Origin: CAZVPZ01 sp964629245
Lineage (GTDB): Archaea; Nanohalarchaeota; Nanosalinia; Nanosalinales; Nanosalinaceae
NCBI GenBank assembly: GCA_964629245.1
Contig: CAZVPZ010000010.1
Coordinates: 1-34,445, forward strand
DNA length: 34,445 bases
Direction: 5' to 3'
A program made the translations under genes and the position numbers. The notes below the pieces were generated by a model, which did not search any database, had not been told where the DNA came from, and saw only the letters and a list, made by a program, of their open reading frames with translations. This document shows, piece after piece, positions 13,149 to 22,311 of this stretch (positions are counted from its first letter, which is position 1; every line of letters starts with the position of its first letter).

Positions 13149-14060
13149 CTAGTCAGCTTTAATGATTAGCTCTGTGTTGTTCTGCTTGTTTATCTTGTTC
13201 TGGACAGCGATGCTGTCTATGCCCTGCTCGGTTCCCCTGAACTCAACTATGGGGTGCTGGAACTGGTAGATGACTCTTATGACCGGGTTCTTGGGCTTGA
13301 AGTAGGCGAAGCTGGGGGTCAGTATGTCCAGGAACCCTCTCTCAAGTATGCTGTCTTCCTCCTCTTCAACTGTCTGGTAGCCGCCGCCCGTGAAGGGAAG
13401 GATGAAGTGGCCTTGGGCCTGTTTCTGGGTCACCCGGAAGACGTCTCTTGACCGGTTCCTGTACTCTATTCCCAGCGCGGGGGCGTAGCTGACTATACCT
13501 GCGGGCTGTCCGGATACGATGTACGGGTACTCGAAAAGTGAGGCCGAGTAGTCGCTTCCCCCAACCTCTTGGTCGTCAACGAAGACGCGGTCGGCGTCCA
13601 GCCTGAATTCGAGGGTGATATTGTCGGGCTGTTCCACGTCGGTCGGACAGAGTTCGTACTGGAAATGGCCTGGTTCCGCGACGTGGGAGTCATGCTTCTT
13701 CGCCATCGAGACGATAGGGTCGTCGCAGGGACCGGTGGTGATGCTCGCGGTGAGGTCGGGCGAGCACACCTTCCAGCTGTACGCATCGTATGTGGAAGCG
13801 TGGGAGTTGTTCTTCTTCAGTATGGAGAGGATGTCTGTCTCATCTTCTCCACAGCTTGTCTTCAGCTCTGCGTTCCTGACACCTTCCCCGCAGACGTTCC
13901 ATTTGTAGTAACCGGGTTCTGCCACGTTTCCTCCTGTCTTGCTGTAGAGCGAGAGGAGGGGCTCTTCGTCGTTCTGGCAGGTCTTCCTGGTTTCGAAGCT
14001 CGCACCGGCGACCGTGGGGGCTAATAACAGTAGAGAGACCAGGAAAGCTGCGTGACGCAT
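13149..14060 (-). CDS. Secreted protein with three Cys-pair repeats and a paralogous C-terminal domain
   Basis: This 303-residue protein has a signal peptide (about 1-19), then three repeats of about 30-42 residues bounded by Cys pairs: C28-C57, C70-C99 and C112-C138. The repeats share a pattern: Cys, acidic residues, 'LSL' or 'VSM', 'SHVAEPG', an aromatic residue, then 'VC' or 'LC'. After residue 146 comes the domain shared with the 181-aa paralogue. Similar Cys...NAH...Y..VC repeats occur, as far as I recall, in other DPANN surface proteins, but I cannot name a family. A TATA box at 14083-14090 gives a leaderless start at 14060. The gene is divergent from the giant fibre gene (79-nt spacer), so both may be switched on together. 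Confidence 0.8.
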   Translation of the reverse strand: MRHAAFLVSLLLLAPTVAGASFETRKTCQNDEEPLLSLYSKTGGNVAEPGYYKWNVCGEGVRNAELKTSCGEDETDILSILKKNNSHASTYDAYSWKVCSPDLTASITTGPCDDPIVSMAKKHDSHVAEPGHFQYELCPTDVEQPDNITLEFRLDADRVFVDDQEVGGSDYSASLFEYPYIVSGQPAGIVSYAPALGIEYRNRSRDVFRVTQKQAQGHFILPFTGGGYQTVEEEEDSILERGFLDILTPSFAYFKPKNPVIRVIYQFQHPIVEFRGTEQGIDSIAVQNKINKQNNTELIIKAD

Positions 14061-14082
14061 AGCTGTTAGTTGTGTTTCCGCG

Positions 14083-14090
14083 GTTTTAAC
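14083..14090 (-). promoter_or_regulatory. TATA box for the Cys-repeat gene
   Basis: Minus-strand GTTAAAAC centred at about 14087, 26-27 nt from the ATG at 14060. It is back to back with the fibre promoter. Confidence 0.6.
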
Positions 14091-14110
14091 GATACAGTTT
14101 CAGTCATTTC

Positions 14111-14118
14111 TTTAAACT
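14111..14118 (+). promoter_or_regulatory. TATA box for the giant fibre gene
   Basis: TTTAAACT centred at about 14114, 26 nt before the GTG at 14140; this spacing supports the GTG start and a leaderless mRNA of over 8 kb. Confidence 0.65.
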
Positions 14119-14139
14119 AGAAATACGAAGAAAACCCTA

Positions 14140-17100
14140 GTGAGACCTCTCCCCGCCGCGCTGATCCTTGCATTCCTGGTAGCGCCAGCCATGGCTGCCT
14201 CTCCGACGCAGTCGCACCCTCTCTCGGAGGTCCGGCCGATGGACATCGATCTCAACATGTCGGGCCAGGACATATTCAACGTCACCGAGCTCCGGATGCA
14301 GGACGGTTTTCTGGTCACGCGGTACGAGTTCCGGGACGACACCAATACCCGCGTGCTCGCGTTCAACACCTCGGAGGACAGGTGGGAAGTGGTGAATAGT
14401 GACCTCGACCTGAACGACAATAATATCGAGAACTTCTTCTCTTCCTCCTGCTCCGGCGACGACATCGTGAAGCAGGTCTATGCCAACGGTTCCTACAACT
14501 GCGTCGATCCCGCCACGCTGGGAACGACGGAGGACTTCCAGCAGACGTTGAACCAGGGTAACTGGACGGGAGGCTTCGATATCAACATGACGGGCTCGGA
14601 GATGCTTGACTTCTTCGCGAACGCCTGTAGTGGCGACAGCGTGGTCAAACAGGTCTACCCCAACGGCAGCTACCAGTGCGAGAGCGTTTCCTCGCTGGCA
14701 GGCGACACCGACAACCAGACGCTGGCGCAGGTGCTCTCGGAGGGTAACTCAGCAGGTAGCTACAACATCAACCTTTCTTCCAACAACCTGACCCAGGTCG
14801 GATGGGTAATGATGCCTTCGGGTGTCAGGATTGGAGATAACTCTACTTCTGTCAGCGCCAACCCGGAAAGTGTCGCCGTCGGCCAAGGCGCCACAACTGT
14901 GGGAGGAGGTGTCGCCTTGGGTTCGAATGCCGATGCTGCAAACAGTGATTCGACCGCGCTAGGTTTCCAGTCCTATGCCGGCGGTGAAGGCTCTGTGGCG
15001 ATAGGCTGGTGGGCACGGGCGGATGACCCTTACACAGTGACGCTGGGCCGGAACAGTATAACTGAGGCATGGCATCACCGGTACAATCTCGAGGTCACAG
15101 GCAACGCCACGCTCCAGAACAGGCTACATTTCGGAGGTAACCTGACTATAGGAGATAGTAGTACAGAGGCGAGTGCGCCTCTGACCACCGCGATTGGGAG
15201 GGATGCGAATGCTTCGCGCAAGCAGGCAACTGCTGTCGGGCACAGCGCCTCCGCGAAGGGCTTCGGTGCACAGGTAGCGGGTTACAGTGCTAGCGCTTCC
15301 AGCGGGGATAGTGTTGCGCTGGGAAGTTACGCCGATGTATCGGGCTATGGAGGAACCGCCCTTGGCTACAGTAGTGAGGCCAAGGCGAAAGGATCTGTGG
15401 CTATAGGAAAGTTTGCAGTCGCACCGAACCCTTACGAGGCCACATTTGGCGCCTTCGGCACAGATGGAGGCGGCAATCCGAAGGAACTGGATGTGAATGT
15501 GACGGGTAACGTGACAGTGCATGGGAATGACGGTGTGACGACGCGGCGGCTTGAAGACTTGAGGAGTGGGCAGATCGAACTGGATGTTGGTCTTGCGGAC
15601 GCCCGGATAGAGGAGCGCGGGAATGAGAACCTGCAGATTAAGGCGGATGATAATAACCGGGGTGTGATCCTGAAGAGCAATAATGGTGCGACTTTACAGG
15701 TAGGGTCGACGAACGATGTGGCAGGAAGTAACGGTTATGATATCCTACTGCTCCCGACCTCTTCGGGAGATGTCGGCATCGGGACAGAGAACCCCTCTCA
15801 GTTCTTGGAGGTCGCTGGCACTACTAACATCACAGGCAACCTGACGGTCAGTGGCATCGGTGGTATAAGGTCTTTAAGCGGGGATATAGTGGCGGATGAC
15901 TCTCCGAATAACAAGTTGATCGCCGACAACAATGGCGGAGAGTCTTTCAGTATGTATGTGACAAGTGGAGGTAGCCCGGAGTTTAGGCTGGATGGGACAA
16001 ATTATGGTACTCAAACGGTGCCGATGAAGTTCCAGACCTCGGAAAATGGCGTGGAACAGATATCGCTGGTTATAGAAGGAGGGGGAGATGTCCGTATCCC
16101 CCGTGGCAACCTGAACATGTCCATGAACCGTGTAGTGGACGTAAGATCGGCGGCTCTGGGAGATGCTGTCAACAAGAGCTTCGTACTCAACGCGAGCAAT
16201 GTAGGTAGCGACGACCAGACCTTGGCCGAGGTGCTGACGCAGGGTAACGTGGCGAACACGGCGATAAACATGTCGGGTAACAATTTAACAGGTTTAGAGA
16301 GGATGCATTTCAACGGCAACATTATAATCGGTAACGGTTCGACGACCACCGGCGCCATGAACTCTATGTCGATAGGCAGGAGCGCCTCGGCAGATGGCTC
16401 TCGCTCCGTAGCCATAGGCCAGGGTTCGACAGCTGACAACGGTAACGCTGTGGCATTGGGTTACAGGGCACGAGCTGCGACCTCCAATGACGCTGTGGCG
16501 ATTGGTAGCGAGGCCACCACCAATGGACGTAACGACGCCATGGCAATCGGCCGTCTCGCATCGGCCAATGGGCGTTTCGGTGTAGCGCTTGGATACCAAG
16601 CAAGTTATGAACCCTACGGCGGCATAGCTATAGGACCTAATTCTGATGCTTCAGGCTCCAAGAACAACATTGCGCTGGGTGGATGGACGGTCACCGGAGG
16701 CGAAGGCTCGGTCGCTATAGGGGTGGGTTCGAAAGCTCCGAATAGCTTCGAGGCGACTATCGGGAGATTAACCAGCGACGACCCATGGAACGGACCGATA
16801 GACCTCAACGTAACCGGTAATGTCACTATACATGGGATAGGAGGGCTCGACTTCGCGGATACCAAGGGAGCCAACCATCGCATAACTGGTTTCTTTGATT
16901 CTGCGTGTCCGACTGATTATGCTGTGGCTGATATCTATGATAACGGTACTTACAGGTGCATCAACACGGTCGATGTCGGGCAGGATGTGGAGAACCTGAA
17001 CCAGACATTGCTTGCCGGTAACCTCGCGAACCAGTCAATAGGTATGACCGGGAATGATATCACTGGTCTGGACAACCTGACATTTAAGAACGGGATAGCG

Positions 17101-20100
17101 ATTGGTGATGGGGCTTTCACCGCTAATTCCGGGTCGCTGGCTATAGGTACAAGTGCGGACACTCCTAACAAGAGACAGATAGCGATTGGCTCGTACAGCG
17201 ATGCTGGGAACAATGAGAATATCGCTATAGGTTATAACTCCAGCGCTAGTAACTACCAGTCAACGGCTATAGGTACAGATACGCGGGTGCTGGATAGGGA
17301 AAGCGTGGCTCTTGGACGCGGAGCAATTGTCCAGTCCTCCAGCTCGCTTGCTCTCGGCACCAATTCTCTGGCTGGGGATACCCGGGCTGTTGCGATTGGA
17401 CATAACGCAGAGGCCCAGCTGAACGCGGTTGCCATAGGTAAAGATACTGTGGGCGGTTCACCGGGTGTTATAGTGATAGGCCATAACGCACAGGCCGCCA
17501 CGAACTACCAGGCAATCTCTATCGGCCGGAACTCTCAGGCCTCGGGGCAGGACTCGGTAGCCTTGGGTGAATCGGCGAACACGCAGCAGGATTACGCCAT
17601 CGCACTGGGACCGGAAACGACGGCGCAGGATTACGGATCGGTCGCGATAGGAATCAACGCCTCCTCGCCGAACGCCTACGAGGCCACATTCGGCAACCTC
17701 GGACTTAACCGGCTTGATGTCAACATGACCGGCAACGTGACGATTCACGGTACTGATGGTCTGAATGTGGTGAATGGAAATATCCTGGTAGGCGGGACGC
17801 AGGAAGGCCAATCCGATGTACTGGAAATCAAGAAGTCGAGTGATAGAGAGGTCGCGATAGGAACGAACAATCCCAGTTCCGCCAACCGCGGGGTGGCGAT
17901 CGGTCACGGGGCAAGCGCCAGTGCTGGAGCTGTGACTATAGGCCCGTATGTAGGTGATGCCGGAACGGGAGGGCGCTCGGTCTCAATCGGCTGGGGGGCC
18001 AATTCCCAGGGCTTCCGCAGTATAGCTATAGGACTGGGAGCTGGGGATACAGGAGGCGGAGAATATGCTATAGCCATAGGGGACAGCGCTGATAGCCCCG
18101 GCAATGCTGGAATCGCTCTGGGTCGGAGGGCCACTGCCGCTGGGAACGGGAGCGTCGCTATCGGTAATAATTCTGTAGCGCCGAACAATTATGAGGCCAC
18201 GTTCGGTAACCTCGGCAGCGAGAAATTGGATGTTAATGTTACGGGTAACTTGACGGTTCATGGCCTTGAAGGGTTGACTGTGGAGAACGGCGATATCGAC
18301 CTTGATAATAACGGTAACTATCTCTGGGTCGATAACATCGACAGCGACAACGGGATTGTGGATATCCACACCCAGCTCAGGTTCCAGTCGAACGAGCTCA
18401 GGATGAGCGGTCAACCCATCAACATGGGAGGAGGCAAGATCCAGAACCTAGTCTCGGATTCTCTGGGTGACGCCGTGAACAAATCCTTCGTGCTGAACGC
18501 CAGCAACGTGGGGACGGACGACCAGACCTTGGCCGAGGTGCTGACGCAGGGTAACGATGCGGGAAGTAACAGTATAGATCTGGACCATAACAACCTGATA
18601 AATGTCTCCTCCTTGAGGAATGGAACGTCAGATAATATCAGGCTGAATCAGGGGGGTGATGTCGAGGTCCCGAGTGGTGAACTACAGATCATCGGTACAG
18701 GACTCAGGATGGGTTCAGGCTGGGGTTCACAGGTATTCATCCAGGGCTCCCAGCTCGATATCCGGGACGGTGACGTGGAGATAGAGGACGGAAACCTGAA
18801 CATGTCGTTCAACAACATTACGGACTGCGCCTACATCAACGGTATTGACTGCGACAGTCTGGGAGGTGGCGGAAGTACTGAGACTCTTGCAGAGACTTTG
18901 AATGCTGGCTTCAGGGCCGGAACACATAATATATCCCTTGATTCTAACGAGCTTCTCGATGCGGGCGGAATCCGGTTTAACGCGGGCATCGAGATAGGCG
19001 ATGCGGCGACTTCGACTGCCCAGAACAACCACATCGCGATAGGTCGTGGTGCGGTGGTGAATAATGTTGACAACAGTATGGCGGTTGGTGACGGCGCTGT
19101 GATCTTCGACGGCTGGGGATCTGAGGTCGCGGTAGGTCATGATGCGAACGTTTCTGGTGGTGGTTCTACAGCGGTGGGCAGGGACTCCTACACTCGTGAT
19201 ACCGGTTCAGCGGTGTTCGGCTACAGTGCAGGTGCTGAACAGGCCGACACCACGGCTCTGGGATACGACACGCTTTCCACGGACTACGGGGGAACTGTCG
19301 TGGGTTACCAAGCGGAGACACGGGGGTCGGGGAGCACCGCTGTCGGCATCCAGTCGAGCGGCTGGGCTGCCGACAGTGTCGCAATCGGAAATCAGGCCAA
19401 TACCACGGGATGGCGGTCTGTTGCTCTAGGCAAGCTTGCGGAGGCAACCAGAGAGGGGTCTGTCGCAATGGGTTTCAACTCCACCTCTCCAAACCAGTAC
19501 GAGGCCACGTTCGGCAACCTAGGAAGTGAGAAGCTGGATGTTAATATTACGGGTAACCTGACGGTTCATGGTCTTGAGGGTCTTGACTTTGCTGGCTCGA
19601 ACCAGCAGCGCATCACTGGTTTCTTCGACTCGGAGTGTGGCACGGATGAGGCCGTGAAGCGGGTTTACCCGAACGGAACCTACCTGTGTACCTCGACGAT
19701 CGACACGGGTCAGGATGTGGAGAACCTTAACCAGACTTTGGAGGCGGGCAATCTTGCGAACCAGTCTATAGGGATGACAGGCCACGATATTACAGGTGTC
19801 GGCAACCTCACGGTCCGGGGAAGGATGCAGGGTATTGGGGATAGCTATCTGGCTGGCGAGGACAGCACGGTTATCGATGGCGGCTTCGAGAGGGGCGACT
19901 CGCTGTACTGGAGTATGCAGAACAGCGAGGTCACGTCCAGTATTGCACAGCAGGGCCGTTACAGCCTGAATATAACATCTGCTTCCAGCGGTGGGGGTCA
20001 CAACGATATCTACCAGGTAACGCCTAGTGGCCCGTATGTCAAGTTTGATGTCCGGCCCGGGCAGGTGTATGCGGTCCAGGGCTGGGTATACAGTACCGCG

Positions 20101-22308
20101 GGCTCTGACGCGGCAGATATAGGTATCCGGGAGTGGAATGGTACAAAAGGTCATGAGGCATGGACACAGGTGTCAACGAATACAGGTACAGGTTCTTGGG
20201 AGTTCATACGTGGCTACTGGACTGTTCCAAGCGGGACCCAGTATGCCACTGTATGGCTCCGTGGAGACGATATCAGCTCCGGCGGGTTCAACTACTTCGA
20301 CAACATCCGGGTTTACCGGGTTGACTCTCCCGAGATACATGCCACGGATGGAACCTTGGAGGTCAAGGATGACGCTGATCTTGAAAACAACAAGCTGATT
20401 TATAGCAGCGGGGGCGTTGAGGTCGGCAACGGAAGCACCACTACGGGCCGGAGCCTTGACGTCGCCATCGGGAAGAGTGCGAACGCCTCCAGCTCCAGCA
20501 ATCCCTACTACAACATCGCTCTCGGTCCTTTCTCGGAGGCCACGGGAGTTGACAGGGCGGTCGCGGTTGGCACGCATGCAAGGGCTACGCGGTACAGGTC
20601 CACGGCTGTTGGAGGTGATGCTGATGCCACAAACGTGAGGACGACAGCAATCGGTCAATTGACAAACGCAAGCGGTGATTCGGCGACCGCTGTAGGATAT
20701 GGCTCCCAGGCAGGGGGTACTTCCGATGTCGCGCTTGGTTATTTCGCGGAGGCCACGGGCGGATATGGGATCTCGATGGGATGGAGTACGAATGCCGCGG
20801 GTTGCTGTGGAGCCGCTATAGGCACAGATGCGAACTATACGAGCAACAACGCTATCGCCATAGGAAGGAACACCCTGGCGGGCGGTTCTGGAGGTGCGCA
20901 AGTCGCAATGGGATACAATGCCAACGCCACTGGTGCGGCATCTGTTGCTATTGGATTTAATGCGCTCTCAGACGCCAGTCATAGTGTCGCGATTGGCGCC
21001 GACTCATTGGTAAAGGCAGACAACTATGGAAGCATCGTTCTGGGGGATGCAATGATAGATAACACAGATTTTACCGACAACAAATCGATTCTTATCGGCG
21101 ATGGAATCTATACCAATGAACCGCATCGGAGTATCGCAATAGGACCTGATACCTATCTCGGTTCTGATACCACGAGTTCGGTTGTAATTGGAGACGCCGC
21201 TTCCACAGGTTATAGCGGTGAAAGAATCATCGCTATAGGTTCTGGTGCGGTGGCGGGCGACTTCGCATACAGCAGTATCGCTATAGGAACTGATACGTAT
21301 ACTTATGGTGAAGAATCGATAGCTATCGGGAATGAATCCACAGCGCAGGGAGATTATTCAGTAGCACTGGGGCCAAGGGCAGTAACTGAGACACCGTACA
21401 GTGCAAGTGATTGCGATTACGGTATATCCATCGGTTATCAGGCCAACTGTACGGCTGATGGAGCATTAGCTATTGGCGCCAACGCCGAGGCGCCCAACCA
21501 GTACGAGGCCACGTTCGGCAACTTGGGAAGCGAGAAGCTGGATGTGAACGTGACCGGGGCTCTCACCGTACACGGGGAGCAGTACTTCCCGAACGGTGTG
21601 GCTATAGGGGATTCGGCTACATCCGCTTCAACGGATGCCAGAGCTGTTGCGATAGGAAGTAACGCGGACGCCAATGCTGCCCCTGCTGTATCGATAGGCT
21701 CTAACTCGGATGCCGCAACCGCTGGTGATATAGCTCTGGGCATCTCATCACTGGCTGATGGTGGGGGTGCTCTGGGAGAGGCATTGGCCGTTGGTTTCGG
21801 GGCAGAAGCTACTGCCAGCAGGGCGGTTGCGATTGGAGAGCAGTCAAGAGCCCCGAATGAAGCTGAAGCCACCTTCGGGGCATTCGGCGATCCTGATGGG
21901 GATGGCACTTCCAACGAACTTGATGTAAACATCACAGGCAACCTGACCGTGCACCAGAACCTGCAGGTGAACGGTGGGACGAAGAACTTCGTGGAGCAGA
22001 TAAACAGCACACATGAGGTCGTGTACACCTCTTCCGAGTCGGGGGAGGTCGTGGTGGACTGGGATGACTCGACGTTTGTTGACGGTGACGGGACGAGGGT
22101 CTCATTCCCGCGCCACTTGGAACTGGTGATGAGCACGGAGGAGGACTACCATGTCACCGCGACTCCGGTAGAGTCGCTTGCGGATGTCGGCGTGTTCGAC
22201 AAGAACGATACTGGTTTCACTCTGGAGGCGTCAGAACCTACGGAGGTAGACTTCGAGGTCAGCGGTGTCAGGAAGGGATACGAGGACAAGAAGGTTTTAA
22301 GAAAATAG
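14140..22308 (+). CDS. Giant secreted YadA/Hia-like head-repeat fibre
   Basis: This 2,722-residue protein has a GTG start and a signal peptide of about 20 residues. By eye it holds about 79 head repeats of roughly 14 residues (pattern S-V-A-I-G-x-x-A), the left-handed beta-roll unit of trimeric autotransporter heads. They fall into eight blocks of 4, 6, 9, 13, 8, 11, 23 and 5. Most blocks end in a neck 'APNxYEATFGNLG', then 'LDVNVTGNLTVHG'. Four stalk modules carry a Cys pair around 'VKxVYxNGxYxC' (C104/C121, C163/C180, near 923 and 1832). A carbohydrate-binding-like jelly roll lies at about 1895-2065. The C-terminal 110 residues resemble the end domain of bacterial fibres ('GVRKGYEDKKV'). 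There is no beta-barrel, sortase-like or transmembrane anchor. Sequons are very frequent. Probably a trimeric cell-contact fibre; function is inferred. Confidence 0.9.
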   Translation: MRPLPAALILAFLVAPAMAASPTQSHPLSEVRPMDIDLNMSGQDIFNVTELRMQDGFLVTRYEFRDDTNTRVLAFNTSEDRWEVVNSDLDLNDNNIENFFSSSCSGDDIVKQVYANGSYNCVDPATLGTTEDFQQTLNQGNWTGGFDINMTGSEMLDFFANACSGDSVVKQVYPNGSYQCESVSSLAGDTDNQTLAQVLSEGNSAGSYNINLSSNNLTQVGWVMMPSGVRIGDNSTSVSANPESVAVGQGATTVGGGVALGSNADAANSDSTALGFQSYAGGEGSVAIGWWARADDPYTVTLGRNSITEAWHHRYNLEVTGNATLQNRLHFGGNLTIGDSSTEASAPLTTAIGRDANASRKQATAVGHSASAKGFGAQVAGYSASASSGDSVALGSYADVSGYGGTALGYSSEAKAKGSVAIGKFAVAPNPYEATFGAFGTDGGGNPKELDVNVTGNVTVHGNDGVTTRRLEDLRSGQIELDVGLADARIEERGNENLQIKADDNNRGVILKSNNGATLQVGSTNDVAGSNGYDILLLPTSSGDVGIGTENPSQFLEVAGTTNITGNLTVSGIGGIRSLSGDIVADDSPNNKLIADNNGGESFSMYVTSGGSPEFRLDGTNYGTQTVPMKFQTSENGVEQISLVIEGGGDVRIPRGNLNMSMNRVVDVRSAALGDAVNKSFVLNASNVGSDDQTLAEVLTQGNVANTAINMSGNNLTGLERMHFNGNIIIGNGSTTTGAMNSMSIGRSASADGSRSVAIGQGSTADNGNAVALGYRARAATSNDAVAIGSEATTNGRNDAMAIGRLASANGRFGVALGYQASYEPYGGIAIGPNSDASGSKNNIALGGWTVTGGEGSVAIGVGSKAPNSFEATIGRLTSDDPWNGPIDLNVTGNVTIHGIGGLDFADTKGANHRITGFFDSACPTDYAVADIYDNGTYRCINTVDVGQDVENLNQTLLAGNLANQSIGMTGNDITGLDNLTFKNGIAIGDGAFTANSGSLAIGTSADTPNKRQIAIGSYSDAGNNENIAIGYNSSASNYQSTAIGTDTRVLDRESVALGRGAIVQSSSSLALGTNSLAGDTRAVAIGHNAEAQLNAVAIGKDTVGGSPGVIVIGHNAQAATNYQAISIGRNSQASGQDSVALGESANTQQDYAIALGPETTAQDYGSVAIGINASSPNAYEATFGNLGLNRLDVNMTGNVTIHGTDGLNVVNGNILVGGTQEGQSDVLEIKKSSDREVAIGTNNPSSANRGVAIGHGASASAGAVTIGPYVGDAGTGGRSVSIGWGANSQGFRSIAIGLGAGDTGGGEYAIAIGDSADSPGNAGIALGRRATAAGNGSVAIGNNSVAPNNYEATFGNLGSEKLDVNVTGNLTVHGLEGLTVENGDIDLDNNGNYLWVDNIDSDNGIVDIHTQLRFQSNELRMSGQPINMGGGKIQNLVSDSLGDAVNKSFVLNASNVGTDDQTLAEVLTQGNDAGSNSIDLDHNNLINVSSLRNGTSDNIRLNQGGDVEVPSGELQIIGTGLRMGSGWGSQVFIQGSQLDIRDGDVEIEDGNLNMSFNNITDCAYINGIDCDSLGGGGSTETLAETLNAGFRAGTHNISLDSNELLDAGGIRFNAGIEIGDAATSTAQNNHIAIGRGAVVNNVDNSMAVGDGAVIFDGWGSEVAVGHDANVSGGGSTAVGRDSYTRDTGSAVFGYSAGAEQADTTALGYDTLSTDYGGTVVGYQAETRGSGSTAVGIQSSGWAADSVAIGNQANTTGWRSVALGKLAEATREGSVAMGFNSTSPNQYEATFGNLGSEKLDVNITGNLTVHGLEGLDFAGSNQQRITGFFDSECGTDEAVKRVYPNGTYLCTSTIDTGQDVENLNQTLEAGNLANQSIGMTGHDITGVGNLTVRGRMQGIGDSYLAGEDSTVIDGGFERGDSLYWSMQNSEVTSSIAQQGRYSLNITSASSGGGHNDIYQVTPSGPYVKFDVRPGQVYAVQGWVYSTAGSDAADIGIREWNGTKGHEAWTQVSTNTGTGSWEFIRGYWTVPSGTQYATVWLRGDDISSGGFNYFDNIRVYRVDSPEIHATDGTLEVKDDADLENNKLIYSSGGVEVGNGSTTTGRSLDVAIGKSANASSSSNPYYNIALGPFSEATGVDRAVAVGTHARATRYRSTAVGGDADATNVRTTAIGQLTNASGDSATAVGYGSQAGGTSDVALGYFAEATGGYGISMGWSTNAAGCCGAAIGTDANYTSNNAIAIGRNTLAGGSGGAQVAMGYNANATGAASVAIGFNALSDASHSVAIGADSLVKADNYGSIVLGDAMIDNTDFTDNKSILIGDGIYTNEPHRSIAIGPDTYLGSDTTSSVVIGDAASTGYSGERIIAIGSGAVAGDFAYSSIAIGTDTYTYGEESIAIGNESTAQGDYSVALGPRAVTETPYSASDCDYGISIGYQANCTADGALAIGANAEAPNQYEATFGNLGSEKLDVNVTGALTVHGEQYFPNGVAIGDSATSASTDARAVAIGSNADANAAPAVSIGSNSDAATAGDIALGISSLADGGGALGEALAVGFGAEATASRAVAIGEQSRAPNEAEATFGAFGDPDGDGTSNELDVNITGNLTVHQNLQVNGGTKNFVEQINSTHEVVYTSSESGEVVVDWDDSTFVDGDGTRVSFPRHLELVMSTEEDYHVTATPVESLADVGVFDKNDTGFTLEASEPTEVDFEVSGVRKGYEDKKVLRK
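16210..16248 (+). repeat. 39-nt exact repeat, copy 1 (inside the fibre gene)
   Basis: This segment, encoding 'DQTLAEVLTQGN', is identical to 18517-18555. Perfect identity at third codon positions over 39 nt, 2.3 kb apart, points to recent internal duplication or gene conversion. Confidence 0.9.
18517..18555 (+). repeat. 39-nt exact repeat, copy 2 (inside the fibre gene)
   Basis: Identical to 16210-16248. Recombination between the copies would delete or add a 2.3-kb in-frame block (769 codons) of head and neck modules. Confidence 0.9.
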
Positions 22309-22311
22309 TTT

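Noticed and set aside
19519..20901. Long minus-strand frames (211 and 242 codons) inside the fibre gene
   Set aside because: The repetitive, G+C-rich coding strand creates stop-free antisense frames; the products are Arg-rich and low in acidic residues, unlike real proteins of this genome.
14860..21880. Regularly spaced repeats that might be read as a CRISPR array
   Set aside because: The repeat is a degenerate 14-codon protein pattern within one open frame; DNA copies differ throughout and no cas gene is near.
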